From Ichthyophis bannanicus (Eukaryota; Chordata; Amphibia; Gymnophiona; Ichthyophiidae), in the NCBI GenBank assembly GCA_033557465.1, contig CM066036.1:589980723-590044722 (forward strand): 64,000 nucleotides of DNA, given 5' to 3'. Positions 34,173-44,622 of this stretch are shown in pieces (positions within the stretch are counted from its first letter, which is position 1; each line of letters begins with the position of its first letter). A program made the position numbers and the translations under genes. The notes under the pieces were generated by a model, which saw nothing but the letters and a program-made list of their open reading frames with translations, did not search any database and was not told the DNA's origin.

Positions 34173-34667
34173 TTTGATATTGTGATACAGCAGGGGGTTT
34201 TATGTTAACGATAGTGGTAATAAAATTAATTGCCCCAAGGATTGATGATACTCCTGCTAAGTGGAGTGAGAAGATAGATAGTAAGGTCAACTGATGTGCC
34301 TGCGTGGGCTAAGTTGCCAGCTAGTGGAGGATAGACTGTTCATCCTGTGCCAGCTCCTGCTTCTACTCCAGATGAGGCTAGTAAAAGGAGAAATGATGGG
34401 GGTAATAATCAGAAACTCATGTTGTTTATTCGAGGAAATGCTATATCTGGGGCACCAATTATGAGGCACTAATCAATTTCCAAAGCCACCGTTTATAATT
34501 GGTATAATTATAAAGAAAATTATAACGAATGCATGGGCAGTTACAATATTATGGTAGATTTGATTGTTTCCTAGAAGAGCCCCAGGTTGGCTTAATTCTG
34601 TGCAAATAAGTAAGCTAAGTGCAGTTCCTACTATTCCTGCGATTTTCCAGAAGAGCAGAGTTCCCAA
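34173..34667 (-). pseudogene. COX1: COX1 N-terminal part in NUMT
   Basis: Reads [20 protein letters not shown], then [17 protein letters not shown] and, with mitochondrial code, the conserved PDIAFPRMNN region and SSGVEAGAGTGWTVYPPL. Substitutions at conserved positions (for example GGFGN preserved but neighbouring residues changed) indicate age. The first ~20 codons are missing. Confidence 0.9.
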
Positions 34668-34669
34668 GG

Positions 34670-35194
34670 GGGGTGTAGGGAGAGATAAGAGAGAAAAAGT
34701 AGTGAGGGGCTACAAAGCGAATGCACTTACAGGTCAGCATAAGAAGTTTGAACTGGATGCCGAAATGGATAAGGAGCCTATTAAGTGACTTGAGAAGAGG
34801 GGTAATATGAGCATGATGAGGCTGGCAGAAGATTAGCTATGCAGAAGAGTGTTGAACAGATTGAAGGGGAGAGAGATGATTCAAAGGGAAACCAGCAAGG
34901 AGTAAGTTACAATAGTCAAGACAGGAGGTGATTAAGGAGTGGATAAGTGTCTTAGTAGTATGTTTAGAAAGGAATGGGCAGATTTTTTTTGATGTTATAG
35001 AGAAAGAAACGGCAGGTCTTAGCTATCAGATGGATGTGTGTGGAGAAGGAGGGGGAGGAGTCAAAGTTGACCTTAAGGTTGCAAGCTGAGGAACAGGGAG
35101 GAGTAGAGAGTTATCCACAGAGTCTGAGAAAGGAGCAATGTCAGAAAGGCAAGCAGAGATCCAGGCCTGGATTGCCAGAGAGATTTCAAGTGTG
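34670..35194 (-). mobile_element. L2-type LINE, part 1 (split by the retrovirus)
   Basis: The plus strand shows the antisense pattern typical of L2-family RT C-termini (GTAAGTTACAATAGTCAAGA, TGGATGTGTGTGGAGAAGGA, GAGGAGTCAAAGTTGACC). It is joined after the retrovirus by 45285-45375. The TGTG duplicated at the provirus edges restores a continuous L2 sequence. Confidence 0.75.
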
Positions 35195-35856
35195 TGTAGC
35201 AGCAAAGCGCAGACAAACCAATGATACCAGGAGTCTGTTCAGAAGGTCCAAATCATTTATTTGTGCACAAGTCTCAAGCAAGTCAATTTCAAAATGGCTG
35301 AGCAAAGTTTTCAAGCATTACAACAACTTTTATAGACTTCTGTTCCATTCTAGGTATAGAAAAACATTTCATTGGTCCCGGTAACCTCCCGTACCTCCCG
35401 TACCCCTTCCATTGGTCCCGGTACTGATAAGTTTATCCAATTATGTCCCTTCTGTGGGCATGCCACCTGCCTGCCCCCCTTCTAGTCCCAATTACAATGG
35501 TCAGTTCATCAACTTGTTACTTTCACACTCTCAAGGCTATAGAACCAATTTGTGCGTGCAGAAGAGCAAGGTTCTGTAACTCATCTGTCAGCACTCCTCA
35601 TTATTTCTTTGCAGATGTACTTTTTCTTATCAGTAACTTTTAAACATGTCTTTTCTGTATTTTTCCATTTCTCAGTTCTACAGTTCTGCCTACCTAAGCT
35701 AATTCAATACTTCTACTGAGTTCTATCTTACAATAGCAGCATATTGGGGGATGTGCAATCCTATATGCCTCTCCACAGGCCTCATTTACAGGTCAAGCTA
35801 GCCCTGCTGGCCTGCCTATGTCAGACACCGTGGGTCACAGGCCTGCACCTGCCACA
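35195..35856 (-). repeat. 3' LTR of the retrovirus
   Basis: TG...CA ends, 662 bp, apparently identical to 44623-45284. Identity of the LTRs indicates recent integration, since they are identical at the time of insertion. Confidence 0.95.
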
Positions 35857-35868
35857 TTCCCCCCTTTG
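35857..35868 (-). promoter_or_regulatory. Polypurine tract of the retrovirus
   Basis: In proviral orientation AAAGGGGGGAA lies directly before the 3' LTR. Confidence 0.85.
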
Positions 35869-35924
35869 ATTAATCTCACCCTATTACTCAATAAGGTGTG
35901 AGAATTAAATCACTTTTAGAAGAA

Positions 35925-38006
35925 TCACATCATGATTGAAGGATTTCGACTAGGACTAGCTTTGTATAAAGCCATTATTTTAGTTGCGGTCTTCCGCTCT
36001 ACTGTATTATCAATAGCATTATGAATGGAACGCATACAACATGGGATTAAACATGGTAATAAGAAGATAACAGCAACAAGGATTAGTACTAAAACAATGA
36101 AAGTCTTAAATCCTCCCAGCCAAGAGAAAAGATTAGCAAACCAGTTAGGAAATTTCAATGCGTGCCAAGTCTGTACTGGCACATAAGCATGTCTTTGCAT
36201 ATCTTTAGCAATTTCTTCAACTACTTGACCTTTATCATCTATTTTCAAACAGCAATTAGTTAAATTCAGCTTACCACATACTCCTCCTTCAGCTGCTAAC
36301 AAATAATCAAGTGCTAAGCGGTTCTGATATATAGCAGTGCGCATCTGAGTACTTTGCCTAGCTAAGAGCGTAAGAGCATGACTAGTTTCATTAGTTATTA
36401 TTTCAACTACTGCTTGTAAGCGAATAATACGATTAATCATATAAATTGGGGTGCGATAACCATACATACCATCATCATTCCAAGTGGCAGGTTCATAATA
36501 CTCAATAATTCTTTCTGGTGGCCAATCATCACCTTGCCACTTTTCCCACTTGCCTATCTGTAAGGCTTCTCTTTTCTGTCTCAATGCTCTTTTGTGTCTG
36601 TGGGTAGTGTATACAGGGTATCCTAATTGTTCTCCATGTTCAGTGTTTAACAGGAAGAAAGAAGGTCTGATGGTTCCTAAGACACATGCTCCTCCCCAGT
36701 GTGGCGGGAGTTGTGCATATGCTCGGTTTCCACAGATCCAATATAGGCCAGGTGGGGCTTGCCAGGCTTGGACTTTGGCAAGGTTAGTCCATAGACCTGC
36801 AAGTTCAGAAAATCTAGCTAATGGGTTAGGAGGTTCAGGATGTCTAATTCCTGACCACCAAGCTGTCTTTTTTGTCGTGGCATTATAGTACTTCTGGCTA
36901 AGACAGACCAGCTGTCCTACCTTTTGGGTGAACTGGGGTCCAGTTCTGGCATAGCAAAGACGTCCAACGATTGAGTGCGCTAACACCCATTCACTGGTAG
37001 TCTTGTGTAATTCAGTCTGGTTGTAAGTCATAGAATAATTTAATTCTTGGGCTTCCCATGGCCATTGATCTCCCATTTGGGTTCCGCCACAGAAATAACA
37101 ATCTGAGATCTTCAGACTAGATACTACTGCTCCGGCTAATTCTAGAAATAAATTCTGTGAAGGGTGAGGGATCTCAAACTTATTTACATGCATAGCTTCA
37201 TAAAAGGTATTATGAATATGATATTTAGATGACTTGTGGGCTTGAGTATTCAATCTGATATACACAATGGTCCCTGGATCTATTGCTCCTCCAGCAATAC
37301 GTAAACCAAACTTGTATCCTTGTTTCCATGCATGGGGATTATGTACACGCAAGTGTAAGGGGTTGCAAGCATCTTTCTGACATTTATCATTTGTAGTTGG
37401 CTTGGTTAGAGTAGCCATCCGTTTATCTATTTTCTCATCAGTTATACCAGTGTTCCAGGTAGCATAAAAAACACATCCCCAATACGGGCAATAGTAGTCT
37501 GCCGCTGTAGCAGTACTATAGCCTGATCCTGTTTTACCTGTACGCTTCCACCAATTTGTGGCACCTTCTGGACACATATACTTATGGTCATTTCGATACG
37601 CTTTCTCCCATGTACCACAGGTGGACTGACTATCTCTATTAATGGCATTACATGCATCAAAATTCAAAACAGCAGGTTTAGTAATGTCCTTAAGTGGTGG
37701 TGTAGCAGCTAATATAGGTCCATCTGCATCCTTCCATCTTATTTCCAACGTGTAATAGGATGGATTCTGATGCGGATTATAGCATGCTTTGATTTTGCCA
37801 TGAGTGCAAACATTTAGTTCAGTGGTGTTATAGATACACCGAGTTATTGTTCCCTTGCAGGTATAATAAGAATGGTAAAGCAAAGTCTGAGTTACTTTCA
37901 GTCCAGTTCTAGTAGAGGTAATGCAAGCAGTGCATGGAGGTAGAGCATAAGTCAGTTCCAAACCTCCAATGAGGGCAACCAAGGCAAAGCAAAAACAAAG
38001 ATACAT
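35925..38006 (-). CDS. env: Retroviral envelope glycoprotein, open frame of 693 codons
   Basis: Env mediates receptor binding (SU) and membrane fusion (TM) in exogenous relatives. The frame is uninterrupted from ATG (38004-38006) to stop. Residues 1-21 form a signal peptide. SU has many N-glycosylation sites and Cys pairs, including CYFC near 303-306. A furin-type RQKR site lies at 476-479. TM has an immunosuppressive-like segment near 561-577, then a cysteine motif spaced C577, C585, C586 (CX7CC), one residue more than the usual gamma-type CX6CC. A membrane span lies at about 635-655 and a ~38-residue tail follows. No Gly/Ala-rich hydrophobic fusion peptide follows the RQKR. The open frame may be due to youth of the insertion rather than selection. 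Confidence 0.92.
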   Translation of the reverse strand: MYLCFCFALVALIGGLELTYALPPCTACITSTRTGLKVTQTLLYHSYYTCKGTITRCIYNTTELNVCTHGKIKACYNPHQNPSYYTLEIRWKDADGPILAATPPLKDITKPAVLNFDACNAINRDSQSTCGTWEKAYRNDHKYMCPEGATNWWKRTGKTGSGYSTATAADYYCPYWGCVFYATWNTGITDEKIDKRMATLTKPTTNDKCQKDACNPLHLRVHNPHAWKQGYKFGLRIAGGAIDPGTIVYIRLNTQAHKSSKYHIHNTFYEAMHVNKFEIPHPSQNLFLELAGAVVSSLKISDCYFCGGTQMGDQWPWEAQELNYSMTYNQTELHKTTSEWVLAHSIVGRLCYARTGPQFTQKVGQLVCLSQKYYNATTKKTAWWSGIRHPEPPNPLARFSELAGLWTNLAKVQAWQAPPGLYWICGNRAYAQLPPHWGGACVLGTIRPSFFLLNTEHGEQLGYPVYTTHRHKRALRQKREALQIGKWEKWQGDDWPPERIIEYYEPATWNDDGMYGYRTPIYMINRIIRLQAVVEIITNETSHALTLLARQSTQMRTAIYQNRLALDYLLAAEGGVCGKLNLTNCCLKIDDKGQVVEEIAKDMQRHAYVPVQTWHALKFPNWFANLFSWLGGFKTFIVLVLILVAVIFLLPCLIPCCMRSIHNAIDNTVERKTATKIMALYKASPSRNPSIMM

Positions 38007-38324
38007 GTTGATGTTGATTGGAGTTCTTCTGAATCCTCAGCTTGCTGGTCTTGATCACGACGGTCTTTTATTCTTCGTCCCGTTTGCTAATGAAGCAATT
38101 TAACGGGTGCTGAGTGTTGATTGAAGATCCTCAAGATGTCCAGTACACATTAACCAACTTAGCAATTCAGCTGGCTTGTGAAGTCTGGCTTAATCAATGT
38201 AGTCTCAAAGTAGTGTGTCAAATCACACACAAGTTGGGTTCGTTGAAACAAAACTGTTGCTGCATGGAAAACAGCAATCCTCTTCGAAAGACTTGGCTAC
38301 TGCAAAGCACTTGTGATGAAGTGT

Positions 38325-39224
38325 CTAAGCTGCTGGTTGCCGTCTCAAAGTAACTCGCAAGGGTACATCAGGATGCTGTTCTGCTGTCCACTGCTCTGGT
38401 TCAGGATCGGCGGCGGGCTTGACTCTGCTGTGGTGGATCCAGGCGTCGATCTCGGCTACCTTTACTGCAGTTGGGGTAGACAGGATGACGGTGTACGGTC
38501 CCTTCCAATGGGGTTCCAACGGTATCTTCTTCCAATCTTTGATCCACACCGAAGTACCAGGCTGGTAGGGATGCAAGGGTTCCGTCAAGTTGATAGGCAA
38601 CTGGTCTTGGATCCACGTATGGAGAGTCTGCAGAACAAAACTAAGAGCTAGGAGTTCTTGTCTGGTTACTTCTGAACCAATCTGGGCTAAACTTCCTTTG
38701 ACTCCCTGCACTATTGGTGGGGGTTTACCATACAAAACTTCAAAAGGGGAAAATCCTGTTGACTTTACAGGAGCTGAGCGTATTCTGAGTAAAGCTATGG
38801 GGAGCACTTGGGGCCACTTCAAGTGTGTCTCCTGACAAAGCTTGGACATTTGGGCTTTCAAGGTACGATTCATTCGCTCAACTTTCCCTGAACTCTGGGG
38901 TCTGTATGCAGTGTGGAGTTTCCACTGTATCTGCAAGGCTTTTGCTAACTGCTGAGTAACTTGGGAGACAAATGAGGGTCCATTGTCTGACCCTATTACT
39001 GCTGGGATTCCAAATCTGGGGACAATCTCTCTCATTAAGACTTTAGTAACTTCTCGGGCTTTCTCAGTTCTGGTTGGGAATGCTTCTACCCACCCAGAGA
39101 AAGTACAAACTAATACTAATAGGTAATGGTATCCATTGGCTTTTGGCATTTCGGTAAAATCAATTTGGAGGTTGTGCATGGGGGTGACACCTCCTGACTG
39201 AACTCGGGGTGCCGTAATAAGGCC
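38325..39224 (-). pseudogene. pol: pol, integrase catalytic core and C-terminal domain
   Basis: Continues the pol frame after the TAA at 39225-39227. The DDE residues are all present (Asp in QIDFTE, Asp in GSDNGPSF, Glu in GKVERMN), followed by a GPY/F-type segment (HWKGPYTVIL). The stop separates this from the zinc-binding module, so no full integrase is encoded by this copy. The frame closes about 320 bases before the env start. Confidence 0.92.
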
Positions 39225-41966
39225 TTACTTGGCATTATTTTTGGCACAGGTTAAACATTGACGTGCTACTGAGGCTGATATGGTTGTCATCAGAGGGATG
39301 TAGAAATGTGGTCTGAGTGCTTTCTCCATAGCACTCTTCCCATAGTGGGTGGCTTCGTGGAAAGCTTTGACAAAAGATGGTCCTAATAGTTCAGGAATTA
39401 CTATTCGTCCTGGAGGTTGACTGCCCTCTTCTGGTGGTAGCTCAATCCATCCATCTTTCAGTACTCCATTTTCTCTGTCACAATAGTAATCCAATTCTTT
39501 GGTGGTATATCGTGGGGTCCATAGATTCAAAGGTACTGGAAACAATGCTGCTTGCATTGGCATAGCTTGTGGGGCAATTTGTCCTGTCATAGCTGCTTGT
39601 CGTGCTGAGGCATCTGCAAATCTATTCCCTCGGGCAACTTCTCCTTTTCCTGCTTGATGTCCTCTGCAATGCATGACAGCTACACGTGTTGGGGCCCAGA
39701 CTGCATCAAGTAACATTAATATCTCGGAACCATATTTGACTGATTTTCCTCCGGATGTGATGAGTCCTCTTTCTTTATAGAGAGCTCCATGGGCATGCAA
39801 GGTAGTGAAGGCATATTTGGAATCTGTATATACATTTAGCACAAGTTTTTCTCCTAACAGTAATGCTCTGGTGAGTGCTATCAATTCGGCTTTCTGGGCT
39901 GATGTGCCTGAGGCTAGAGCTGATGATTCAACTACTTCGTGTTGAGTGACGACTGCATATCCGGCACAGCGTCGTCCATCAAGGATGAGACTGCTCCCAT
40001 CAACATAATAGATCTGGTCGGGATTGTCTATGGGCACATCTGTTAAGTCAGGTCGACTGGAGAACACAGTTTCCATGACTTCGATACAGTCATGTTCTGG
40101 GAGTTCTTCACTGATGGGTATCAAGGTGGCTGGATTCAGGGCATGGCTCACTTCAAGTTGTATCTGTGGGTTTTCACATAACATGCTCTGGTACTTCAAC
40201 ATTCGGGAATTGGTGAGCCAATAATTTGCTTTTTGTTCCATAAGGGCAAGGACTGCATGTGGCACAGTGACTCGTATGTTCTGTCCTAGTGTGAGTTTGT
40301 CTGCTTCACTCACTAGTAGCGCTGTAGCTGCAACTGCTCTCAAGCAAGGTGGCCATCCTTTGGCCACAGGGTCCAATTGTTTCGATAGGTAGGCTACAGG
40401 TCGCTCCCAATTTCCCAATTTCTGAGTCAACATGCCTAAGGCATTTCCCTGTGCTTCATGTACAAACAAGTGGAAAGGTTTGTGGACATCTGGTAGTCCA
40501 AGTGCTGGTGATGACATCAATTCTTCTTTTAACTTCTGGAAGGCTGTATCCTGCTCAAGTCCCCACTCCAGTGGTGACTTTTCTTCTCCTTTTGTGGCTT
40601 TATACAGTGGTTTGGCAATTTGGGCAAAGTTGGGTATCCAGATTCGGCAATATCCTGCCGCTCCCAGAAAGGCTCTGACTTGCTTTCTGGTTGTTGGGAT
40701 TGGAATTCTGCATACTGCTTCTTTTCTTTCTCTGCCTAATCTTCTGCTTCCTTGGGTAATACGAAAACCCAAGTATTTCACTTCTTTTTGGCATAGCTGT
40801 GCTTTAGCTCTGGAAACTTTGTATCCAGCTTCATCTAGTAACTGCAAGAGATCTTTGGTGGCTAGTATACATTCACTTTCTGATACGGCAGCTATCAACA
40901 GATCATCCACGTATTGGAGAAGCACTCTCTTCCCTGGGGCTACTGGATAGCTTGAAAGGTCTTGATTCAGTGCAGCACTAAAGATGGTAGGTGAATTCTT
41001 GAATCCTTGGGGTAATCTTGTCCAGGTAAGTTGGCCCCCTCTTCCAGAGATGGGGTCCTGCCATTCAAATGCAAACAATATTTGGCTTACAGGGGCTAAT
41101 CTTATGCAAAAGAATGCATCTTTCAAATCCAGTACAGTGAAATGGGTAGCTTCAGCAGGTATCAGTCCTAGAAGAGTGTAAGGATTGGGTACAACTGGAT
41201 GTATGGTTTTAGCTGCATCATTTACTCTTCTCAAATCTTGCACTGGGCGATAATCATCTGTCCCAGGTTTCTTTACTGGCAAAAGTGGAGTGTTCCATGG
41301 GGATTGACATACTTTTAGTAGGCCATACTCGAGCAATCTTTGTAGGTGGCGATGAATGCCTTCAATTGCGGCTCTTGGGAGAGGGTACTGTTTGACGTGC
41401 ACTGGTGTAGCACTAGGCTTGAGGGTTACAATCACAGGAGCTATATGCTTGGCTAGGCCTGGGGGACTGCCTTCTGCCCATACTCCAGGTGGTGCATCGA
41501 TGTTCTTTAGAGTTTGTTCAAAATAGGTATCTTGAATGGAGTCATCAACGTAATACCTCCATTCTTCTTCTCGGGGAACTGTCAGCAGCATTACTCCTGC
41601 TGGTTTGGCTTGGGAATTCACTGTCATTTGCATTTCTCCTTGTTCAGAGAAAGATATCTGTGCTTGAAGCTTGGCTAGCATATCTCGTCCCAGTAGTGGT
41701 ACTGGACATTCGGGCATGTAAAGGAATTGATGAGTTACTTGCTGTCCTCCTAGACTGCATATTCGGTTTTGAAGAAAAGACTTTGTGGCTTTGGCACCAG
41801 TTGCTCCTATAATGGTGACTGCTTTTGTAGTGAATGGGGCTATCTTTTTGTCTATTACTGAATGCTGTGCTCCAGTATCAACCATAAAGTTCATAATTTG
41901 GTCTCCTATTTGTATTCCGACCATAGGCTCCTGGAGACCTAAAGCAAACTTGGAGCCCGGTCTGTC
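39225..41966 (-). pseudogene. pol: pol: protease, reverse transcriptase, RNase H, integrase zinc module
   Basis: The frame is open directly after the gag UAG. Protease has MVDTGAQHS (DTG near 41875). RT shows LPQGFKNSP and the catalytic YVDDLL near 40925. RNase H begins at YYVDGSS near 40010 and includes TDSKYAF near 39820. The integrase zinc module has two His and C-x2-C (CLTC) just before a TAA at 39225-39227. Gamma-type domain order and UAG suppression agree. Apart from the one stop the polyprotein appears undamaged. Confidence 0.93.
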
Positions 41967-42890
41967 CTAATCCACGTCATCCTCATCATGGGCTGGTGTG
42001 GCCAATGCTTGAATGGCTCCTCCTCTCTCTCGCTGGTATTGTTCTCGATTGGCTCCTCCTCGGCCTCGGGGACGGCCTCGTCTTTCTTCTCGCCACTGAT
42101 GATCATTGTCGTCATCTTGCTGGGCGTCTTCGAGTTGCGGGCACGTATCTCTCCAATGTCCTTCCTCTCTGCAATAGGCGCATTGGTTCACGCCTAGTCT
42201 CTGGGTCCGGCCTCCGCCTTGACCCCGCCCTCTTCCTCTGCTCCTTTGACTAGGGACACCTCCCCTTTTCTTTTCAACTATGGCCGCAGCCAAAAAATCA
42301 GCTTTCTTCTTCATCTTTCTATCACATTCTCTCTGTCTTTCATTGTCACGATTCACATACACTTTATGAGCGACTTCCACTAACTGTGTTGCATTCATGC
42401 CCGCAAACCCTTCTAATTTCTGTAATTTACGTCTAATGTCTGGTTGAGACTGGTTTACAAAAGCAGAATTCACCATACATAAACTTCCTGGTGCCTCGGG
42501 ATCATAGGGAGTATACATTCTGTAGGCTTCAGTTAATCTTTCATAAAAATCTGCTGGGCTCTCATCTATCCCTTGGATAACTCCTGCAACTTTGGAAAGG
42601 TTCATAGCTTTTTGGCCCCCCCTTTTCAGGCCTTGTAAAAAGCCTTGGCGAAAACGGGCTAGGGCTGTGGATCCTTCATCTGTATTTGGATCCCATTGGG
42701 GGTCTTCATTCGGGAATTCTCTCTGCGCTGCTTCCCGACGGTCTATTATATTCTGCCCTGGTCCCGGAGCTACGGGGTTCTCTGCCATCCATTCAATAGC
42801 TGCTTTTCTAATTCTTGCTCGTTCTTCTGTTGTGAATAGGGTGGTCAGGAGCTGACGGCAATCTGGCCAAGTGGGTTGGTGAGTTTCCAT
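41967..42890 (-). pseudogene. gag: gag, capsid and nucleocapsid part
   Basis: The frame contains a capsid with the major homology-like block GIDESPADFYERLTEAYR and ends in a basic nucleocapsid with a single zinc knuckle, CAYCREEGHWRDTC (CX2CX4HX4C), near 42160-42190. Arg/Gly-rich tracts surround the knuckle. The terminal codon is UAG at 41967-41969, in frame with pol. It is out of frame with the matrix part upstream. The frame continues upstream of 42890 for at least 12 codons before the break. Confidence 0.93.
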
Positions 42891-42910
42891 AATACTAGTT
42901 ACTAATTCTG

Positions 42911-43864
42911 TCAGCTCCTGGGCTTACTAGTATAGGAGGCATAATGCGACCTCCAATTTAACAAATCAGTTGTAGAAAAAGGGATATATACATAAGTTAG
43001 GGGTCCCGCTACCACTTCATCATTATCATTCTTTACGGGCACTCCTGGGACTTGCCGTAAGGGAAACAGTTTGGCTGCCATAGGTGTCTTTTGGGATCTA
43101 AGGGTTATTGTCGTTGCCTTTGCAGGAGTCACTTTCTTTTTCTCAACAGGTTTTGCTTTGGGTTTCTCTTTTACTGGCGTGCTAGTGCTAGCGCTGGCTT
43201 TCTCAATTATTTGTACACTGTCCTCCTCGTCTGGGGGATCCTCTCTTTCTCCTTCTTCTATTTCCACTTCTGACTCGCTTTTTATATCCTCCTCTTCTCT
43301 TTCCACTAATTCTTCCTCTTTCCTTCCTCCGGGAGGGGGATCAGGGGTTGGGTCCCGCCTCGGCTCTGGCCGTCTCTGGGGTTCTGGGGCAGGACGCCGG
43401 GCTACTCTTATTGGACCTGGGGTCCGGGGCTGCCTGAGGACTATTTCTGGGGAATCAGGATCTACCAAGATGGGCTTCTTCTTGGCTTTCTTATCCTGCT
43501 CTTTCATTCTAGGCTGTTCCGTTTTCTGTCTAGAATCTGTTTTAGCTAACATTATTCTGCACTGTTCCTCATAACAGCGCTGCGCCCAGGGGGGCGGATC
43601 TTCACAAATACTTAACCAGGAATCTATATAGGGGTACTGATCAGGGTGCGCTACCCGCACTCTACGGTGTATTGACTGAATAATCTCTACAGTGAGCGTT
43701 CCCTCTCGGGGCCAGATGGGGTCTAGATCGGGCCACTCCCTAGTACACAAAATCTGCAAACGGGCTGCTGTCATTTTAATACCATAATCTCCTGAATATC
43801 CCTCTTTAAAATGTGCGATCATACATTCTAATGGAGTGTTTCTAGTAGACCCCGCCCCTCCCAT
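42911..43864 (-). pseudogene. gag: gag, matrix and p12-like part
   Basis: The likely start is the ATG at 43862-43864, giving MGGAGS with Gly at position 2 for myristoylation. Upstream codons in the same frame (to 43966) look like leader. Matrix-like helices are followed by a long Pro/Glu/Ser-rich segment (PPP, DPTPDPPPGG) and then PFSTTDLLNW leading into capsid. The frame stops at 42911-42913. Capsid coding continues in another frame, so a single-base length change near 42915-42930 breaks gag (or is a sequencing error). Confidence 0.92.
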
Positions 43865-44597
43865 TTCGATGTGTGCGCGCAACAACAGACAGAAGGGAAA
43901 AGGAGGGCGGACCGTGGGTAAGGGGTCCTCACGGCCCTGGAAACGTATAAGGAGTACAAATAACAAGACAAGACGACAATCGCTTCCCCCTTTTCCGCGA
44001 CCTGAACGCGGTCGCCCGGTCAGGAAATGCGCTACTCAGGGGTCCGCCTTCACTTGGTCCGTGCTGCCAGACCTCTCATTCACACTTCGTTCACACAATC
44101 ATGCTAGCAACGTATCCCAGAATGCATTCGTTTCTATCTATTCTGACTAGTCTTTTTTTCCCAATTACAAAAAGGATGAGGGTTTCACCCAGCGAATTCC
44201 CATGCGGGGTTACTCGGCTCTTCCTTGAGAGTTGATCATGCTCTCTTACCAATTCCCAATATCTCGAGATTACAAATTCCAAATTCCAAGTTCCAATGGC
44301 AGTACTGCTCTTTCTATTTCTGTCTAGACCCAAAATCAAAACTATACTCACCGGATCCGGTCCTCAAACTTCCCAAGCAGGCGCATGAGTTGGTCCTCGG
44401 ACTCCCCTCACTCGGGTTCGAGGCGTTGGCTCCAACCGGGCCCGGCACCCGCCGAGGTCCGACCAGCTCCCTCCGATACAAGGGACCGGTGGCGCCAGGG
44501 AGCAGCCCTCGTCGGAAGGGCGCGATCCCGGCAGGACCAAGCCTATATAGGCGGAAAGTCGTGGTACATTGCCCTATATACACTTTGATTCCACAAC

Positions 44598-44615
44598 TTC
44601 CCGGCCAATGCACCA
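44598..44615 (-). promoter_or_regulatory. Primer-binding site for tRNA-Gly
   Basis: The plus strand reads TTCCCGGCCAATGCACCA, which is the 3' end of vertebrate tRNA-Gly(GCC) including CCA. It therefore pairs as an 18-base primer site in proviral orientation. It lies 7 bases from the 5' LTR edge, near the usual spacing. Confidence 0.92.
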
Positions 44616-44622
44616 AGGAATA

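Noticed and set aside
35925..38006. Domesticated (syncytin-like) host gene
   Set aside because: The open frame sits in a provirus with apparently identical LTRs, so intactness is explained by youth; no evidence of selection is available here.
42592..43574. Plus-strand Ser/Phe-rich membrane-like proteins
   Set aside because: Antisense shadows of gag; hydrophobicity arises from complementing Lys/Glu-rich codons.
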